A stretch of 64,000 bases of DNA from NCBI GenBank assembly GCA_963680875.1, contig OY804577.1, positions 103,985,906 to 104,049,905 of the forward strand, given 5' to 3'. Numbering within the stretch: the first letter of the stretch is position 1; each line of letters begins with the position of its first letter. Positions 12,157 through 24,726 of the stretch are shown here, piece by piece. The DNA comes from Bathymodiolus brooksi (Eukaryota > Mollusca > Bivalvia > Mytilida > Modiolidae). The notes beneath the pieces are model-generated. The model worked only from the letters and a program-made list of their open reading frames with translations, did not search any database and was not told where the DNA came from. The position numbers were made by a program, and so were the translations under genes.

Positions 12157-14105
12157 CCACATGGGAAACAAAAGGAGAATTTGTTTCTCCCATTATTTAA
12201 CACGAACTTTATTTCAAAAGCCGTCAAACGAGTCAAATGCGGGGAAAGGTACGAGACATTTTAATCCTCAGGATTACAGATTTTTCCACCACTGGTTCAG
12301 CGGGGTTAAAACGCTGTAATAATGGGAGAAAGGTACTTTAACATGTCATGTAAGTACATTTTAATCTTATCACAGTGCTATTTTTGAGGAAAAAATTGTC
12401 TCAAATGAATAAATTCGAAAGAAGGCGATTGTATAAATTGTTGTATAAAATAATTACCGTGTCCTTTTATTGAATTACAATGTCAATAGGCGTTTTGACA
12501 AAATATTTCACACGGTTCAATACTACAACGATGATATTATATACATATGTATATATATGTTTAAATAATAAGTTATTGATCGCTACAGTAATTAACGCGT
12601 GCTTTGTGAATAAGGTCCCAGAAATATAATGTTTCTTGCATTCTTAAGCGCATAGAAATCAGCCAGTCCGAGTGGTGAGACAGGAGCACAGGTAGTTAAC
12701 AAGAATCATGCCATGGAGATACATTTCCTAGAGAAAATACCAGATGGGAAGAGGAAGAAATTGTGTTGTGTGTTCAAGTTCTCACGACCTGTTCAGGAAA
12801 ACAGTGGTGGTGTCCTAACTGTAAAGTTGGACTATGTATTGAAGAGTGCTTTAGTAGATATAATACCTGAAGAATATAATAGACACATCTTCGTATTAGA
12901 GGGAAATGGCGTATTTCAGTGTACATGTACAATGTATATTCAGTGTACTGTCTACTGTATAATGTCGGACAATCTATTAAAGACTTTTTATAGTTTTCTT
13001 TCTACTAAAATCATGGTGTACAAATTTACCCCTAATTCTGATCCTTTCTGTAAATTTTAATTAATGTCACTCAAAAGCTTGATTCTATTAAATAATTTGA
13101 ATGTTAGTATGTAATGTTGTTCATTGCAAAAAAAAAAAGTAAACTCGTTCCGATGTAAATATTGTTTGTTTTTTAATCCAACATTTCTGTTAATTGCCAT
13201 ATATTTTCCCTTGTTTCCCTCCTTAATTGACTTGCCCGTTAATCTTAATCAAATGTCAAGTAAGAACAGGAACTGCTAACCCTTTTGGAGCACATAAGTT
13301 ACTTGTGAGCTATCATTGCATTTACATACAATTTGTCAAATGCCTTTAAAACATTGGAAATATGCATGTGCGTGAACGTCATGAACACCTGCAACGTGAG
13401 GTGACGTTTTATCGTTACGTTCTGGAATATATGGCAACGTAACGTTGTATACAATCAACGTCTTGGCGTTCACCATAAACCAAACAAACGCACCGAAGTA
13501 AATAACCATCCAGAGGTCACCTCAGGGTCTTCAATGCAGTGGATAAAGTTTATCTTTGATTTTCCAAAGATTGGTGGTCTCAATTCCTTCATGATTGAAT
13601 TTAGGTTATCATGAAAACAATGAAATATCTTCGAAAGTGATATGTAAAGTTTAAAGATCACTATATATTAAAAATTAGATTTACATCCAAATATTACTAA
13701 AACTGGAGAATGGCAGATGGACAATTATTTTGCCTTTCCTTATCTAGTGAAAATACACAACATTTTTGTACATTAGAAGTAAAAGGAAATTAGAAAAAAG
13801 CAAAATAAAGTAAAATATTTATACTTAAAAAAGACGGGCAAATGTAAATCTAGTATTTAATGTAATATGGTTTAATCCGCTTCCAAAGGAATTTTTATGT
13901 TATAAATTTTAGATGTTGTAAGGGCCTACAGTACTATCCTAAAATCTTGCATTCATATTTATTTGAGAGGACACCAGCATCAAAACAAAATCCAATGGAC
14001 CAATTCAGAAATGACGTTGCATTATGGGTAAACAAATTACGAGGACGCTACGACGCCATATTTATTGAACCAGAAAACGTAAACAAAATCAGCTGAGCCG
14101 TAAAA
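12157..14105. other. Gene-poor stretch with one weak frame
   Basis: The frame 12713-13060 (+) opens in a good context (gccATGG) and reads MEIHFLEKIPDGKRKKLCC with a Val/Leu-rich middle. I do not recognise it. It could be an exon ending at a gt near 12922. Otherwise the stretch is AT-rich, with short acgtt-rich palindromic sequence at 13370-13470. Confidence 0.35.
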
Positions 14106-14654
14106 ATGCCAAATATTTGCATCATTTGTCATAGGACTTCCAGAAAATTCAAAGATATTAATTTCATACCATTTCCTAAGAAATTTGAAATACGAGAAAA
14201 ATGGTTGAAAGCCCTTAAATTGACTAAAAACGATCTGAAAGCGTCAAGTCGAGTTTGCTCTTTTCATTTCTTTGGTGGCGAACGCAAGAAAAATGACGTT
14301 CCGTATCTCGAAATTGGAGAAAAATTTGGTGCAAAGAGTGGTAGGAAAAATCCTAAAGATAAAATGAGACAATATGAAAAGAACCAAGTGAAGCAAGACG
14401 GCAAAAAAATAAATAATACTTCCCAAAAATCTCCCCACCCGGAGGTCACAAGCTTGCCGGTATCTGAACTTAATAATGTTGAGAAAATCGAAGTTGGACC
14501 GTCTGGTGATAACGTTCCCAGTGCATTGAATCCAAACATTGATCTAATAGCCAAAATAAATGAACTTGAACGAAAGAACAGGCAATTGACAGAACAAAAT
14601 TTAAAACTGCAAACAAAATCATTTTCCGTGAAAAAAAATGTTGTCTTCAGATAA
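14106..14654 (+). pseudogene. THAP-domain protein of a DNA transposon (ISL2EU/Harbinger-like?), frameshifted
   Basis: A 182-codon frame starting ATGCCAAATATTTGC. Residues 1-75 form a THAP zinc finger: the C2CH ligands are C5-x2-C8 and, in SRVCSFHF, Cys and His. WLKAL and a following Pro complete the signature. Residues 140-170 form a short leucine-type coiled coil (INELERKNRQLTEQNLKLQ). The frame ends in a run of eight A. One base shift there continues into 14640-14817, which resembles the start of the transposase domain that follows THAP in such elements. THAP fingers bind DNA, often transposon ends. The product as written would be a THAP-only protein; a small host THAP gene is the alternative. 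Confidence 0.75.
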
Positions 14655-14817
14655 AGACATCTCATACTATACAGGTTTCCCAAATGTTAAAATATTTATG
14701 TCAGTGTTTGAACTTGTCGGAAATCCCACCCAGTATTATGGATATTTAAAGAAATGCCTCAATGCAAATCTTGGTCGCAAGCGGCTTCTTGATCCTCTGG
14801 AAGAATATTTTATGTGA
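14640..14817 (+). pseudogene. Transposase N-terminal fragment following the THAP frame
   Basis: In the frame shifted by one base at the A-run the sequence reads DKDISYYTGFPNVKIFMSVF, then GRKRLLDPLEEYFM, and stops at TGA. 'YYTGFP...F..L' and 'L.p.dEff' are characteristic of the region before the DDE domain in THAP-carrying ISL2EU-type transposases. No catalytic domain follows, so the copy is truncated. Confidence 0.6.
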
Positions 14818-14819
14818 GA

Positions 14820-15574
14820 GCTGTTAGAGTCATCTCTCAAAAGTCATGTGACCTCAAAGCGAGTGGGGTATAACAGAGACAAGATGGCGGGATTAAGTAG
14901 GTGAAATCAGTTAATATCGAAACATTTTTTATTATAATGAGCTAGAAATGAATAATAATAAGTAAGTAAATATGAAAAGCGATAGATAAATATATAACGA
15001 AACGAGTTATCCACATGACTCTGCTCTCACAAAGCGTTTTGTTGTGAAAATTACTGTTGAAAGGTGCGACGTATTCTTGGTAGGAGTTCCGCAAATTTTT
15101 GATAGAGTGAAATCCGTAGCCCTATGGTCTGCCAAGAAAAAAAATTATTAATAAGACCATAAAGGGCTACGGTTCCGCAGCTAAGTCAGGTGGTGCTTAA
15201 CTTTTGTCGGACTGTATTTTTAGTAGAAGATGCTGACCACACTATTATCATACTTCACATTTTAATCGGATAAAAGTTTTTTTTATATTTCATTGGCTTC
15301 AGAATAATAGTCGTGCCATAACCTGTTAGACAAGACAAAAATGACTCTAGTTTGAAAATAAAAACCGTACACTTTTCTAGCGTTACATCGTTCCAAACCG
15401 TACACATGTGAACAAAACCGTTGTTCCAAACACGTACACATCAATCCATGGCAGTGTATTGGAAGCGTAAAAAATAGACATGATCGTTCGTATTTTCTTG
15501 TTTTTTCGATTACTTTTCATAAGAATATATATTAATCTACGAATTGCATACCGATTTCTCACAACATTCTGATT
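14820..15574. other. Non-coding stretch with a small hairpin at 15114-15172
   Basis: The hairpin pairs ccgtagccctatggtct with agaccataaagggctacgg. The rest is AT-rich with no recognisable gene. Confidence 0.5.
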
Positions 15575-15579
15575 AAATG

Positions 15580-15767
15580 CAGGGGCGGATCCAGGATTTC
15601 AAGTTAGGGGGGGGGGGGCGCACTTAAAAAAATTGCGCCGAGCGGAGGGAGGCGCGAACATTTTTGGGGTATTTCGTGTGAAAAATCACGATTTTACGCA
15701 AAAAAATCATATTTTTTCCAATTTTAGGGAGGGGCGGGTGCGCCCCCCCCCCCTGGATCCGCCCCTG
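15580..15767. mobile_element. 188-bp hAT5-type MITE
   Basis: The ends are CAGGGGCGGATCCAGG and CCTGGATCCGCCCCTG, a 16-bp perfect TIR. The 5-bp TSD AAATG lies at 15575-15579 and 15768-15772. Both subterminal parts have G or C homopolymer runs (gggggggggggg and cccccccccc), and the core is AT-rich. There is no coding capacity. Confidence 0.9.
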
Positions 15768-15772
15768 AAATG

Positions 15773-16690
15773 GTACAAAATCTTCACTTATTTACAGCAA
15801 AACAAATGACAACGGGTCGTCACCCAATTGAGAAGAGGGATTTCTTATCAATTATTGACTGGTAACTTACAGAAAGATGTAATACAAAGTATATTATATG
15901 AAAATTATCTACTTAATGTACTTGTATTCTAATTGCTTCTTTAAAGTCTTAAAATAAGCAGATTTCTTACCTTGTGTGCCGTCTAAGGATGCTGCCAGAA
16001 GTCGATTCCAAACATTCGGAGTCGGAGTGGATAGGAGACGGTGTATATATAGCTGCAATAATGTAGCTCCTGTGACAAACTTGTGTCTCGGCAAAGCTAC
16101 AACGCGGTCCCATTCGTCACAATGGAGCAACAAAAAAGTTTCAGTTGAAACATAAAAACTCACTATTTACGCTTCAAACATTTCATTATAACTATTACTG
16201 ATGATCCCAGTCCTTGTTAAATCGGTTTGGCTGAGAAATATATGCTTTTCAAAGGTAGCAACAACCTTGTTCAAATTTATCGATGTTTGTCATAACCGGA
16301 AACTACGGAAGGCGGAGCTTTTCTAAATATGGTATTTCTTACTACGATGTTTACGACGCTGATGCAAACATTCCCGCCTTAATCGCCAAATATGGTATCG
16401 ACATCCAAATAGTAAGGCCGGAAATGACGAAATTCAAACATGAAAGTAAACATGGATTTTTATTTTGTGGGAATTACATTCTAAAATACTGGTAGGTGAT
16501 AAAAACTTGTTATAATAATGGACAAAAGGAAAGGTTATGTCTTATTATTGATAAATGCAGGCGTCAGAAACTCTATAAGCGAGCGCAAAAAATCTCGGCG
16601 GCTGCTCCATTACGTGTAATGGCATCCCGTTATAACCCTTGCGAGTAAGCGAGCATTTAGGGTTTTATTATTAGAACTAGTGTGTATATA
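15773..16690. other. Flank of DIRS-like element; two unassigned short frames
   Basis: Frames of 84 codons (15909-16163, minus) and 70 codons (16283-16495, plus) are open, but I cannot assign either. GC-richer sequence at 16560-16670 contains the small palindrome cattacgtgtaatg. Confidence 0.35.
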
Positions 16691-16694
16691 GTTC

Positions 16695-17160
16695 ATACAA
16701 ACCTGACCCAAACGCAAAATTTGTTGATGCTTTTTCTGAACATTGGGGAACTAATTTCTCTTATATTTTCCCTCCTTTTAGCATTTTAGGAGCAGTGTTA
16801 AAGAAAATAATGGAAGAGAAGGCAGACATTATTCTTGTAGCACCATTATGGCCGACTCAATTTTGGTTTCCCAAAATACTGCAACTACTTGTGGATTGTC
16901 CCAGACTTCTAACAGTAACGAAGACTCTATTGACACTACCGTCGGACGAGAGCAAAATACACCCGATTCTGCAAAAACTTCATCTGACAGCCTTCAAATT
17001 ATCAGGCAATCGTTCCAAAGTAGAGGACTATCAAATGACGTTATCGAAATCATCATGCAGACATGGCGTGAATCTACGCGGAAACAATATTGGAGTTATA
17101 TCCAAAACTGGCTATGTTTTTGCGCCGAGAGACAAATTAATTCCATGTCACCAACTGTAA
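16695..17160 (+). pseudogene. DIRS/Ngaro-like RT-RNase H ORF, C-terminal end
   Basis: From about 16695 the frame reads YKPDPNAKFVDAFSEHWG, then FPPFSILGAVLKKI, VAPLWPTQFWFP and AFKLSGN. This order is the conserved tail of the RT-RNase H polyprotein in DIRS/Ngaro retroelements. It overlaps the tyrosine-recombinase frame, a layout known for DIRS-type elements. RT and most of RNase H are absent upstream, so the element is 5'-truncated at about 16690. Confidence 0.75.
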
Positions 17161-17638
17161 ATTCGGTACTGGAATTTTTAGCCCGGCTTTTCCACAGTGG
17201 AATAGGATATAGCGGACTTAATACGGCTAGGTCAGCACTTTCCACTTTTATTTCAATAGACGGAGTTGTGTCACTTGGTAAACATGATTTAGTTAAACGG
17301 TTTATGAGAGGAATTTTCATCATGAAACCCTCGTTGTCTAGATATAATTTTACCTGGAATGTTTCAGACTTATTAAAATATTTAGCTAAATTAGAAAACG
17401 ACAAATTAATACTCAAACAATTAACGTTTAAACTTTCGGCTCTATTAGCATTAATTGTTAACTGCTCAAAGACTACAATCATTACAATTAATTGATATCA
17501 GAAATACTGCAATTAATGATAATATTGTAAAAATTCGTGTTGGTGACCAACTCAAACAATCTAAGCCAGGGCAACATATTAATGAGATTATTTTAGATAG
17601 TTATGTAGATAAGAATTTGTGTGTAGTTACTTGTTTAA
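16848..17638 (+). pseudogene. DIRS/Ngaro-like tyrosine recombinase, N-terminal part (segment 1 of 3)
   Basis: The first frame (16848-17495) opens with a Ser/Thr-rich leader of about 60 residues. The core-binding domain follows: STRKQYWSYIQNWLCFCAER, then LNTARSALSTF and VKRFMRGIF. A frameshift near 17460 moves it to the next frame, which carries the first catalytic Arg box (TAQRLQSLQLIDI) and then KQSKPGQHINEIIL and DKNLCVVTCLK. The reading is cut exactly at the TTAA at 17635-17638, where a Kolobok-like element is inserted. It continues at 24727. Confidence 0.85.
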
Positions 17639-19393
17639 AGGGATATTGTCTACCAGCTGCGTAATTTTTTCATACCCAAAATTATTGTCGATTTCCGTAC
17701 TGATCTTCATAAAATGAAGATTCAACACCGAATTATTGACGAATACGCTCCGAAACGTTGTTTTTTCGACTAAAAAAGCTGACCATCGTTACCGGAAGCT
17801 AATTAATAATGCACTGACCTGGGCGAGGCCAACTCTATTTATTTATCTATTTTTATGTCAGTAGCCCGGATGCTGCAGCATGGATATTGAGGTAAGTTTC
17901 TATAAAAGTTGAGGAAAAAAGCTATTTGCGAACCGATTGTATCTAAAAGACGTAGAATAAATAATTTCTGTATCAGGAATAGATTTTCTTTAATGAAAAC
18001 TACATACCTTAACAGATTCAGCCGATATTTCCACGATAACCATTGAAAACATGCCAGGAGGCACCCCATGGGGACAAGCTCAACTGCGTATTTTCGATCG
18101 GAAATTTTTGCCGGCGTTAAAAATAACTAAATTAGTTTTTTTCTTCTTATAAGTTATGAAGTTGTTCCCCGAGATTTTGATACACGTGTTAAATTAATTT
18201 ATTTTAGGCAGTTTTACCGACAATATGAAAACAGAGACATACATGTAGAACACAGTGAAATACATGTCTGATGAAAACGAATGACGTAGCCAGTGTTGTT
18301 TTATTTGTTAATTGACTGGAATGTTTTAGAGAAATTTGGGCTGGATTAGAAACAAAAGAAACCTTACTTCTAGTTCCACAAGACAGTTGCTGCAAAATAA
18401 TATGGGACTGACCATTTACCTTGAAGGGGGCTGTCACGTTTTTTCGCCGTAGAAATTTTTTTTTCAGACGCCACAGAAATCATATTTTCTTATTTTCCGG
18501 CGATGTGCCAATCTAATTAAAACCAGGTGAACTGTGATCTAATGCTCACTTATGATACCCCTGCCACTTCCCATGATATGGGGTACCTATATGAAGCTTG
18601 TGACCAAATACCAGATTTCTGCCATCAATAGTTGTTGAGAAAAATGTGCATATATGTTCAATGTGTATAAAAACCAACTAAGTCGGCAAACAGGAAGTAG
18701 GAATCTGATGGTTCCAAAAACGCTTCCCACGATATGGCATACCTATGTGAAGCTTGTGACCAAATATCAGATTGCTGCCATCAATAGTTGCTGAGAAAAA
18801 TGTTTTGGAAGGACGGACGGACAGACGTAAAACAGTATACCCCCCTCCCCCTTCGGGGAGCGGGGATATAATTAGATCTAAAATAGGGAGCAAGTGCGTA
18901 GATCTAATTTTAATTAGATTGGCGAAGTGCTGGAATAATTTTTTTTCTTCAAAATTGTGTATATGATTATACTGTGAAAATGGCAAGTATATGATTATAC
19001 TGTGAAAATGTCAAATCGGAATATATTTTTTTCTCCTGTCCAGCCAAATTTTTTTCTTCAAGATTCAGAATCAAAATAATCTTTTAGGAAAAAATAATAT
19101 AAAATTAAAATTGAATAGCTTGAGAGGTAAATTGATAAAAAAAAAATTGCAAGACCAAAATGGTTCTCCCATATACCAACAAAAAAAAACGAAATAAAAC
19201 TGTGGTCATAAGAAAGTCCCACGAGAAAATCTTTCCTTCCAAAATAAGACTTTTTTTATTTCTCTAAGCTGAATTTGTGCAAACTATTTCACTTATAATG
19301 AATTATATTTCTTTTTTAAATAGATCTCATTTTTCTAGATGAATGTATAACCATCTGTCTTTACTCTGTTTTTATTAAATCTCTTTATTACAG

Positions 19394-19669
19394 GACTTTG
19401 ATCGGATTGTCCTTGATGAGGAAGTGTTGGGGGTTGCTAGAATGTTTCGAGAGGAACTTCTAGTAATGCCCCATAACGAGGATTACAACAGATCCATAAG
19501 GTATGCAGCCTACCGCCAGTATACCATTTGGACACATGGCCGACCTGGAGCTGGGGTCAGATGTGTGATCCCAAGCTGTACTTGGGGAAAATTAGGGACA
19601 AGTATCCTGATCTATATGGACAATACAAGGGTTTCATTCCTAGACAATTTAATTAAAACTTGTTCATGA
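19394..19669 (+). pseudogene. P2X7 C-terminal ('ballast') domain exon, copy A, frameshifted
   Basis: The exon follows the acceptor ctctttattacag at 19393. It reads [39 protein letters not shown] and VRCVIPSC. The 'AYRQ(F/Y)t.W.HGrLG.G.[13 protein letters not shown]' pattern is the P2X7 cytoplasmic ballast domain, a zinc-binding module. Compared with the copy at 47823-48098, one Cys (SCC to SC) and the frame after it are lost, so this copy is broken. It lies on the strand opposite to the transposon's other exons. Confidence 0.8.
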
Positions 19670-19689
19670 AATAGTTTGTATTTTATCCC

Positions 19690-19835
19690 ATATACTCTAA
19701 TGATAAAGTTTACCACTTGCTTCCCTATGGTCGGTGGTTGTCCGGGTACTCTGGCTTCCTCCACCACTAAAACTGGTCGCCATGATATAGCTGAAATATT
19801 GCTGAAAGTGGCGTTAAAACACCAAAAATTAAAAA
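19690..19835 (+). repeat. Mollusc SINE fragment inside Kolobok copy A
   Basis: It contains ctcctccaccactaaaactgg-type sequence and gctgaaatattgctgaaagt, then ggcgttaaaacaccaaaaat. It is the 3' and central part of the 6072 SINE family, with no tRNA head. The same insertion is present in copy B, so it predates their divergence. Confidence 0.8.
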
Positions 19836-20506
19836 TAAATCAACCCTAATGAGTTGTTAATTTCACAAGTTGGTCAGTTGGAATTGTAAATTTAATTTGA
19901 AAGTTTTGCCATCTTATTATTTTTTGTTCTATCAGCACTGCCAACTTCTTCTAAAATGGACTGACAGTCTTTTATATAATTCAAAACCAAACTTGGCAGA
20001 GATGTTTTCTATGAGGTCCTACACAAGAGTTGTTACTTTTGTGCAGATTCGTCAAAAAACATGGTCAACCATGTGACTTTGAAAATTCTGATTGGTCGAG
20101 AAACTTCTTCTCAAGAACCGCTGAAGGGATTGAATTGAAATCTGGTATATATGTTCCTATGAATGTCTTTAACATGTGTTGTTACTGTTTGCGCCATTTG
20201 AAAATTCAAAATGGCCACCAGCGGAGGTCAAAGTTTGCATTGAAACCCTATGGGAAACAACATTTTCATCTTCTTCTTGAGAATAGCCGAACAGAATTTA
20301 ACCAAACTTGGCAGAGATGTTTCTTGTGAGGTCCTAAAAAGTTGTCCTGGTTTGTACTAACTAGACCAACACACTGAGTGCTATCATTATTGTGCATTGG
20401 ACAATTTGTAATGCCCATTATCCTGACTTGGGTACTTTTCCGCTCTAAATGTGTAGAATTTCTGTTAGACCAGTAAAAACAAAGAGTGACAATCTAAATT
20501 TATTTT

Positions 20507-20790
20507 ATGCGACAATATAGTCAATTGTTTTGTCTTGGTCTTCAAATCTGGATTTCTGAGATGCTACAATATTATCCCGAGTTGGAGGTTGTGGAATTGG
20601 TGCAAGATGGACCGAGATTCTTCTGGGATCATCTACTTCCAACTGCACACGTTAATTCATTCCTTCATTATCTTGCAGTCTCATACAAATGATGACCCTT
20701 AATAGTCTTGGAACATAGGAATATGACTTGTCAGCTTTAACAGGCTGCACAGACCATCTAGCTGTTTTTTTGTTGTAACTTCTCTGCCAC
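20507..20790 (-). pseudogene. Kolobok-element gene, exon 2 (copy A)
   Basis: On the minus strand the exon begins after the acceptor ctacttcag and reads WQRSYNKKTARWSVQPVKAD, then an in-frame TAA after NEGMN. The same frame continues open for about 49 codons (VQLEVDGPRRILVHLVPIP) to 20507. Copy B has the same stop. The sequence looks like the C-terminal end of a transposon-encoded protein, possibly the transposase. I cannot see its catalytic core. Confidence 0.5.
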
Positions 20791-21391
20791 CTGAAGTAGA
20801 AAAATACATACAATGTAATTCACAAGAATAAAACAATAGAATTGAGATTATGATCTATGGAGCCCTAACTTTCAATTCAGATGAATATCTCTAATGTATA
20901 GTGAATGAGCAACTAAACATATCATTACAAGTCCACTTTATGAAGGATTTGAGTGATTTGTAGACAGATTTTAGGTTGTGGTCATCCCTCAAGAAGTTCT
21001 ATGGCAGGCATCACGAGCTGGTCAATGGTTACAGGGTGTCTGTTACCCAAATCAGAACTGATCTTCATTTGTTGTTGATGTCTTTCCCTTCATCGGATGG
21101 GACTTCTACCGGACTTGACCATGGACAACGCAGTGGGTTTGCGACTTTCGATTGACCCTTCTGAAGCCTATGACCAAATATCAGATTGCTGCCATAAATA
21201 ATTACTGAGAAAAATGTTATGAACATCTTGGGAGGAACGGACGGACAGAGGTAAAACAGTATACCCCCCTTCCGGTGGAGCGGGGGTATAATAATGCTCC
21301 TATGACATATGATCATGCATGGTTCTGTTATTAGGACAACATTTCAAGTATGTAAGTTACAACTGAAACATATGAAATTAACATGACAAAC

Positions 21392-21481
21392 CTTAGAGTG
21401 AAGTTGAGGCTAGGTTCAAAATCTTCATCGTCAGAATCATCACCAACATCACTGTCCTCTTCAGTAATATCTATTGAGAGA
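21392..21481 (-). pseudogene. Kolobok-element gene, acidic exon (copy A)
   Basis: This 90-nt exon lies between the acceptor ttcttag and the donor G|gtttgt on the minus strand. It encodes an Asp/Glu-rich peptide of the type LSIDITEEDSDVGDDSDDED. Its phase joins to the next exon through a split Arg codon (AG|G). Copy B has the same arrangement at 45992-46081. Confidence 0.55.
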
Positions 21482-22304
21482 CTAAGAATAAAAAATAATT
21501 GTTTATTACAGTGTATGTGTATAATATCGAAAAAAAAATTGTTATATGGTTCTGATGTGCAGCTGTATAGCGAAAAAGTTTTTCAAAATAATATTAAATC
21601 TATAATCTAAATACATGTATCCAGCACACATCTACACAACCCAATATAAAGAGACAAAATTACATCAAAGTTCCATGAAAATATTTGGTGTGCCAGACGT
21701 GTGTCAATTCTGTCCCAGTTTGGTTTCATTCCTTTTCAGCTTGTGGATTGATGAAAATGTAACGATGACGCAGAAGCCAACATGATCCCTATATAATATA
21801 GTTCTAGTAGTATCACTATGCAAGCCACAATAATTAATAGGAAACTGTTATACAAGTGACTGTGTTGAACAATATTGACAATGTTACCTATAAACATAAT
21901 GTAGAATATGTCTAATCTTTAACAATATGAACATACAGTTACTCAAATGGGTTCACAAATGAACTCGATTTCTCCAGTTTCATCTGTTTCGTTGAAATGT
22001 GATGGCTGCTCATTTCTTATACTCTAGAAATACCTTGGTCAGAATATCTAAATCAAAAGTACAAATATCAATCATTACAAAATCACATTTGTCTGAAATT
22101 ACCAGTTTTTGTAGTAATTTGCCTAAAAAATTAAGATAATTTTACAAAAACCTGCATGATTTTAACACAGACATGGGCCATCGGTCTACTGTTAAATTCA
22201 CACACTGTGAAACATGCAAATTGCTATGGATTTTCACATTATTTATTAAAAATCTTGTTTATAAATCATACTTACAAGATCCAAACTAAACAAGGGCAAA
22301 GCGT

Positions 22305-22974
22305 GGCATATCCCCTCGCCTAAAAATTTGACCCGGTGACCTTGACCTTTGACTTTGAAAATCAATAGGGTTCCAGATTCTCGTAAGGACTAAGTATGTA
22401 CCAAGTTTGGTCAAAATCCATTGAAGGATGTTGATTCTAGAGTGTTCACAAGGATGTTACGCGGTAAAATTTTGACCTGGTTATCTTGACCTTTGACCTA
22501 TGAGGCTATGACCTTGAAAATCAATAGGGTTTCAGATTATCTTAAGGACTAAGTATGTACCAAGTTTTGTCAAAAATCCATTGAAGGCTGTTGATTCTAG
22601 AGTGTTCACAAGGATGTTACATGGTAAAAATTTGAGCCTGTGACCTTGATCTTTGATATATGACCTTGAAAATCAATAGGGTTCCAGATTCTCTTAAGGA
22701 CTAAGTATGTACCAAGTTTGGTCAAAATCCATTGAAGGATGTTGATTCTAGAATGTTCACAAGGATGTTACGCAGTAAAAATTTGACCAGATGACCTTGA
22801 CCTTTGACCTTGAAAATCAATAGGGTTTCAAATTCTCGTAAGGACTAAGTATGTACCAAGTTTGGTCAAAATGCATTGAAGGATGTTGATTCTAGAGTGT
22901 TCACAAGGATGTGACGGACGGACGGTAGCGTTACTATATCCCTTCGCAACTTCGTTGGCGAGGGGATAAAAAGC
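22305..22974. repeat. ~150-bp tandem array with terminal ATCCCCTCGCC inverted repeats (copy A)
   Basis: Four units of about 147-158 bp, each with attctcgtaaggactaagta, ttgattctagagtgttcaca and a tgaccttgacctttgacc block. The array is framed by atcccctcgcc at 22313 and ggcgaggggat near 22960. Copy B has three units. Stacked TGACCT/AGGTCA half-sites occur in each unit. Confidence 0.8.
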
Positions 22975-24726
22975 AGTTCAAATGACAATTCTTTAAATAG
23001 AAAGCCTTTATATGAAAAATACATATTGATAATTCTAAGATAGTATTAAGTAAAGTATAATTTTGGCTCCCTGAACTAAAAATTATGTCCAAAATTGTTG
23101 AAATGTAGTAAAAAACTATTTAATGTAATGTTTTTAGAATAGTCAAGAAATAAACTTGGTTTGCATAAGGAAATTGAAAACGATTTTCATTTAGCCATAG
23201 TCTAAAATATGTAGTTCAGGACATTTCAGTAAAATTTTATAGTCACATATACTTGCAAATTTCTATGGATCTTCATATTATTTTTTAAAAACCTTGTTTA
23301 TGTATCATACTTACAGGATCCAAACTAAAAATGCTACTGAAATGACACTTATTTAAATGGAAAGCTTTTTATATAAAAGATACATACTGATTTTCCATTA
23401 TGGTGATAATTCAGACAGGAAGATATAATTTTGGCTCCCATAACAAAGTTTTATGTTCAAACTTGTTGAAAAGTACTTAAAACCTTATTTATGTAATGTA
23501 TTTCCAGTACCCAAGATATAAACTTGTTTGCATAAAGGAATTGAAAATGATTTTCATTTAGCCATGTTCTAAAATATGCATTTTAGGACATTTCTGAAAT
23601 TTTCAGTAAAATTTTGTAGTCATATATAAAAAAAGTTCTGAAACTTGAAAATTTCAATGGATATTATTCATATCATTTCTTCAAAACCTTGTTTATAATT
23701 ATATATTATACTTACAGGATCCAAACTAAAAGTGCAATTGAAATGAAGCTTATTTAAATAGAAAACTTTTATTTGAAAAATACATACTGATTTTCCATTA
23801 TAGTGATCATTTGCAGAAAGTAAGGTATATACTTTTGTTTCCCAAAACTAAGTTGCTGAAATTTGATAAAATTAAAAGCCTAATTATATGTTGTATATCA
23901 AAGAAATAAATTTGCTTGAACAAAAAGAACTTTATAGGGTTTTCATTAAGCCATGTACAGTTTTAATTCTTGCATTAAAAATGAATTGATTCGATATTTT
24001 TTTCTAAATTGATAATAATAAACTGCATTGCGATTGATATCATTTTTGCACTCCCATTTCCCCTTTGCTGGCCTCTTAAAATTTGTGTTTGTTTACTTCG
24101 CAAATACGGCCGTTTTATGCTACTCATTGACAATAATTTGCTGTTGCCAGGTGCAAAATTACATATATTGATTAATATCTATCGAAAATGATCATAGGCA
24201 TCATCATAAACTCATAAAATATGAAAAACGATTGAGAAAAGAAGGCAACATGCTCGGCTTACCTATCAACAATAATCAAGCAAAATCTTTGCCACTTCAG
24301 CGTGAGATTTGACGCGTAGCACTTCCTTGAGTTCGCTCCATCCAACGGCAGCGGTCCAACTGATCCCCTGCATTTGTTCCATTTGGAAGATACTTCACTT
24401 CTATTCATCTTTCTCTCTGAATCCGTCAAAGTCCGCTTTCTTCCACGCGTCGACAGTTTCTCTTTTGCCCAAGAACCACATGTTGTTTATTGTTTCTAAG
24501 CAGTGCGCATGCTCAAGACGTGTTCACATAGAAGGCCATATGAATAGATTTGAATATTGTCATCCAGACAATAATTCTGATAACGATAGTTTTGGGTCTT
24601 TTTTGTCAAAAAATCGTATCTTTTGCAGCATAACTCGGTGTTAATCTTCATTTTATGAAGGTCAGTACGGAAATCGACAATAATTTTGGGTATGAAAAAA
24701 TTACGCAGCTGTTAGACAATATCCCT

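Larger units (their letters stand above)
17639..24726. mobile_element. Kolobok-like DNA transposon, copy A (7.1 kb)
   Basis: The left end AGGGATATTGTCTACCAGCT and the right end (reverse complement AGGGATATTGTCTAACAGCT) are inverted repeats of about 100 bp. TTAA lies on each side (17635-17638 and 24727-24730). TTAA duplication with an AGG start is typical of Kolobok/T2-type elements; piggyBac shares TTAA but has different ends. The interior holds a P2X7-ballast exon (+), two exons on the minus strand, a SINE and a 4-unit array. The insertion splits a DIRS-type recombinase gene. A second copy lies inverted at 41380-49840. Confidence 0.85.

Noticed and set aside
12043..12264. 73-codon frame
   Set aside because: It begins in the hAT5 3' end and continues across the target site into unrelated sequence.
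14264..14683. 139-codon minus-strand frame opposite the THAP domain
   Set aside because: The THAP zinc ligands and coiled coil are on the plus strand. The antisense frame is Phe/Ser-rich shadow sequence.
16848..17638. Crypton or bacterial integrase as identity of the recombinase
   Set aside because: The overlapping RT-RNase H tail (VAPLWPTQFWFP) shows a DIRS/Ngaro-type retroelement.
18678..18986. 102-codon frame with proline-rich ends inside Kolobok copy A
   Set aside because: It is made of a dispersed non-coding repeat (ggacggacggacagac, accccctcccc) also seen at 21180-21300 and in copy B.
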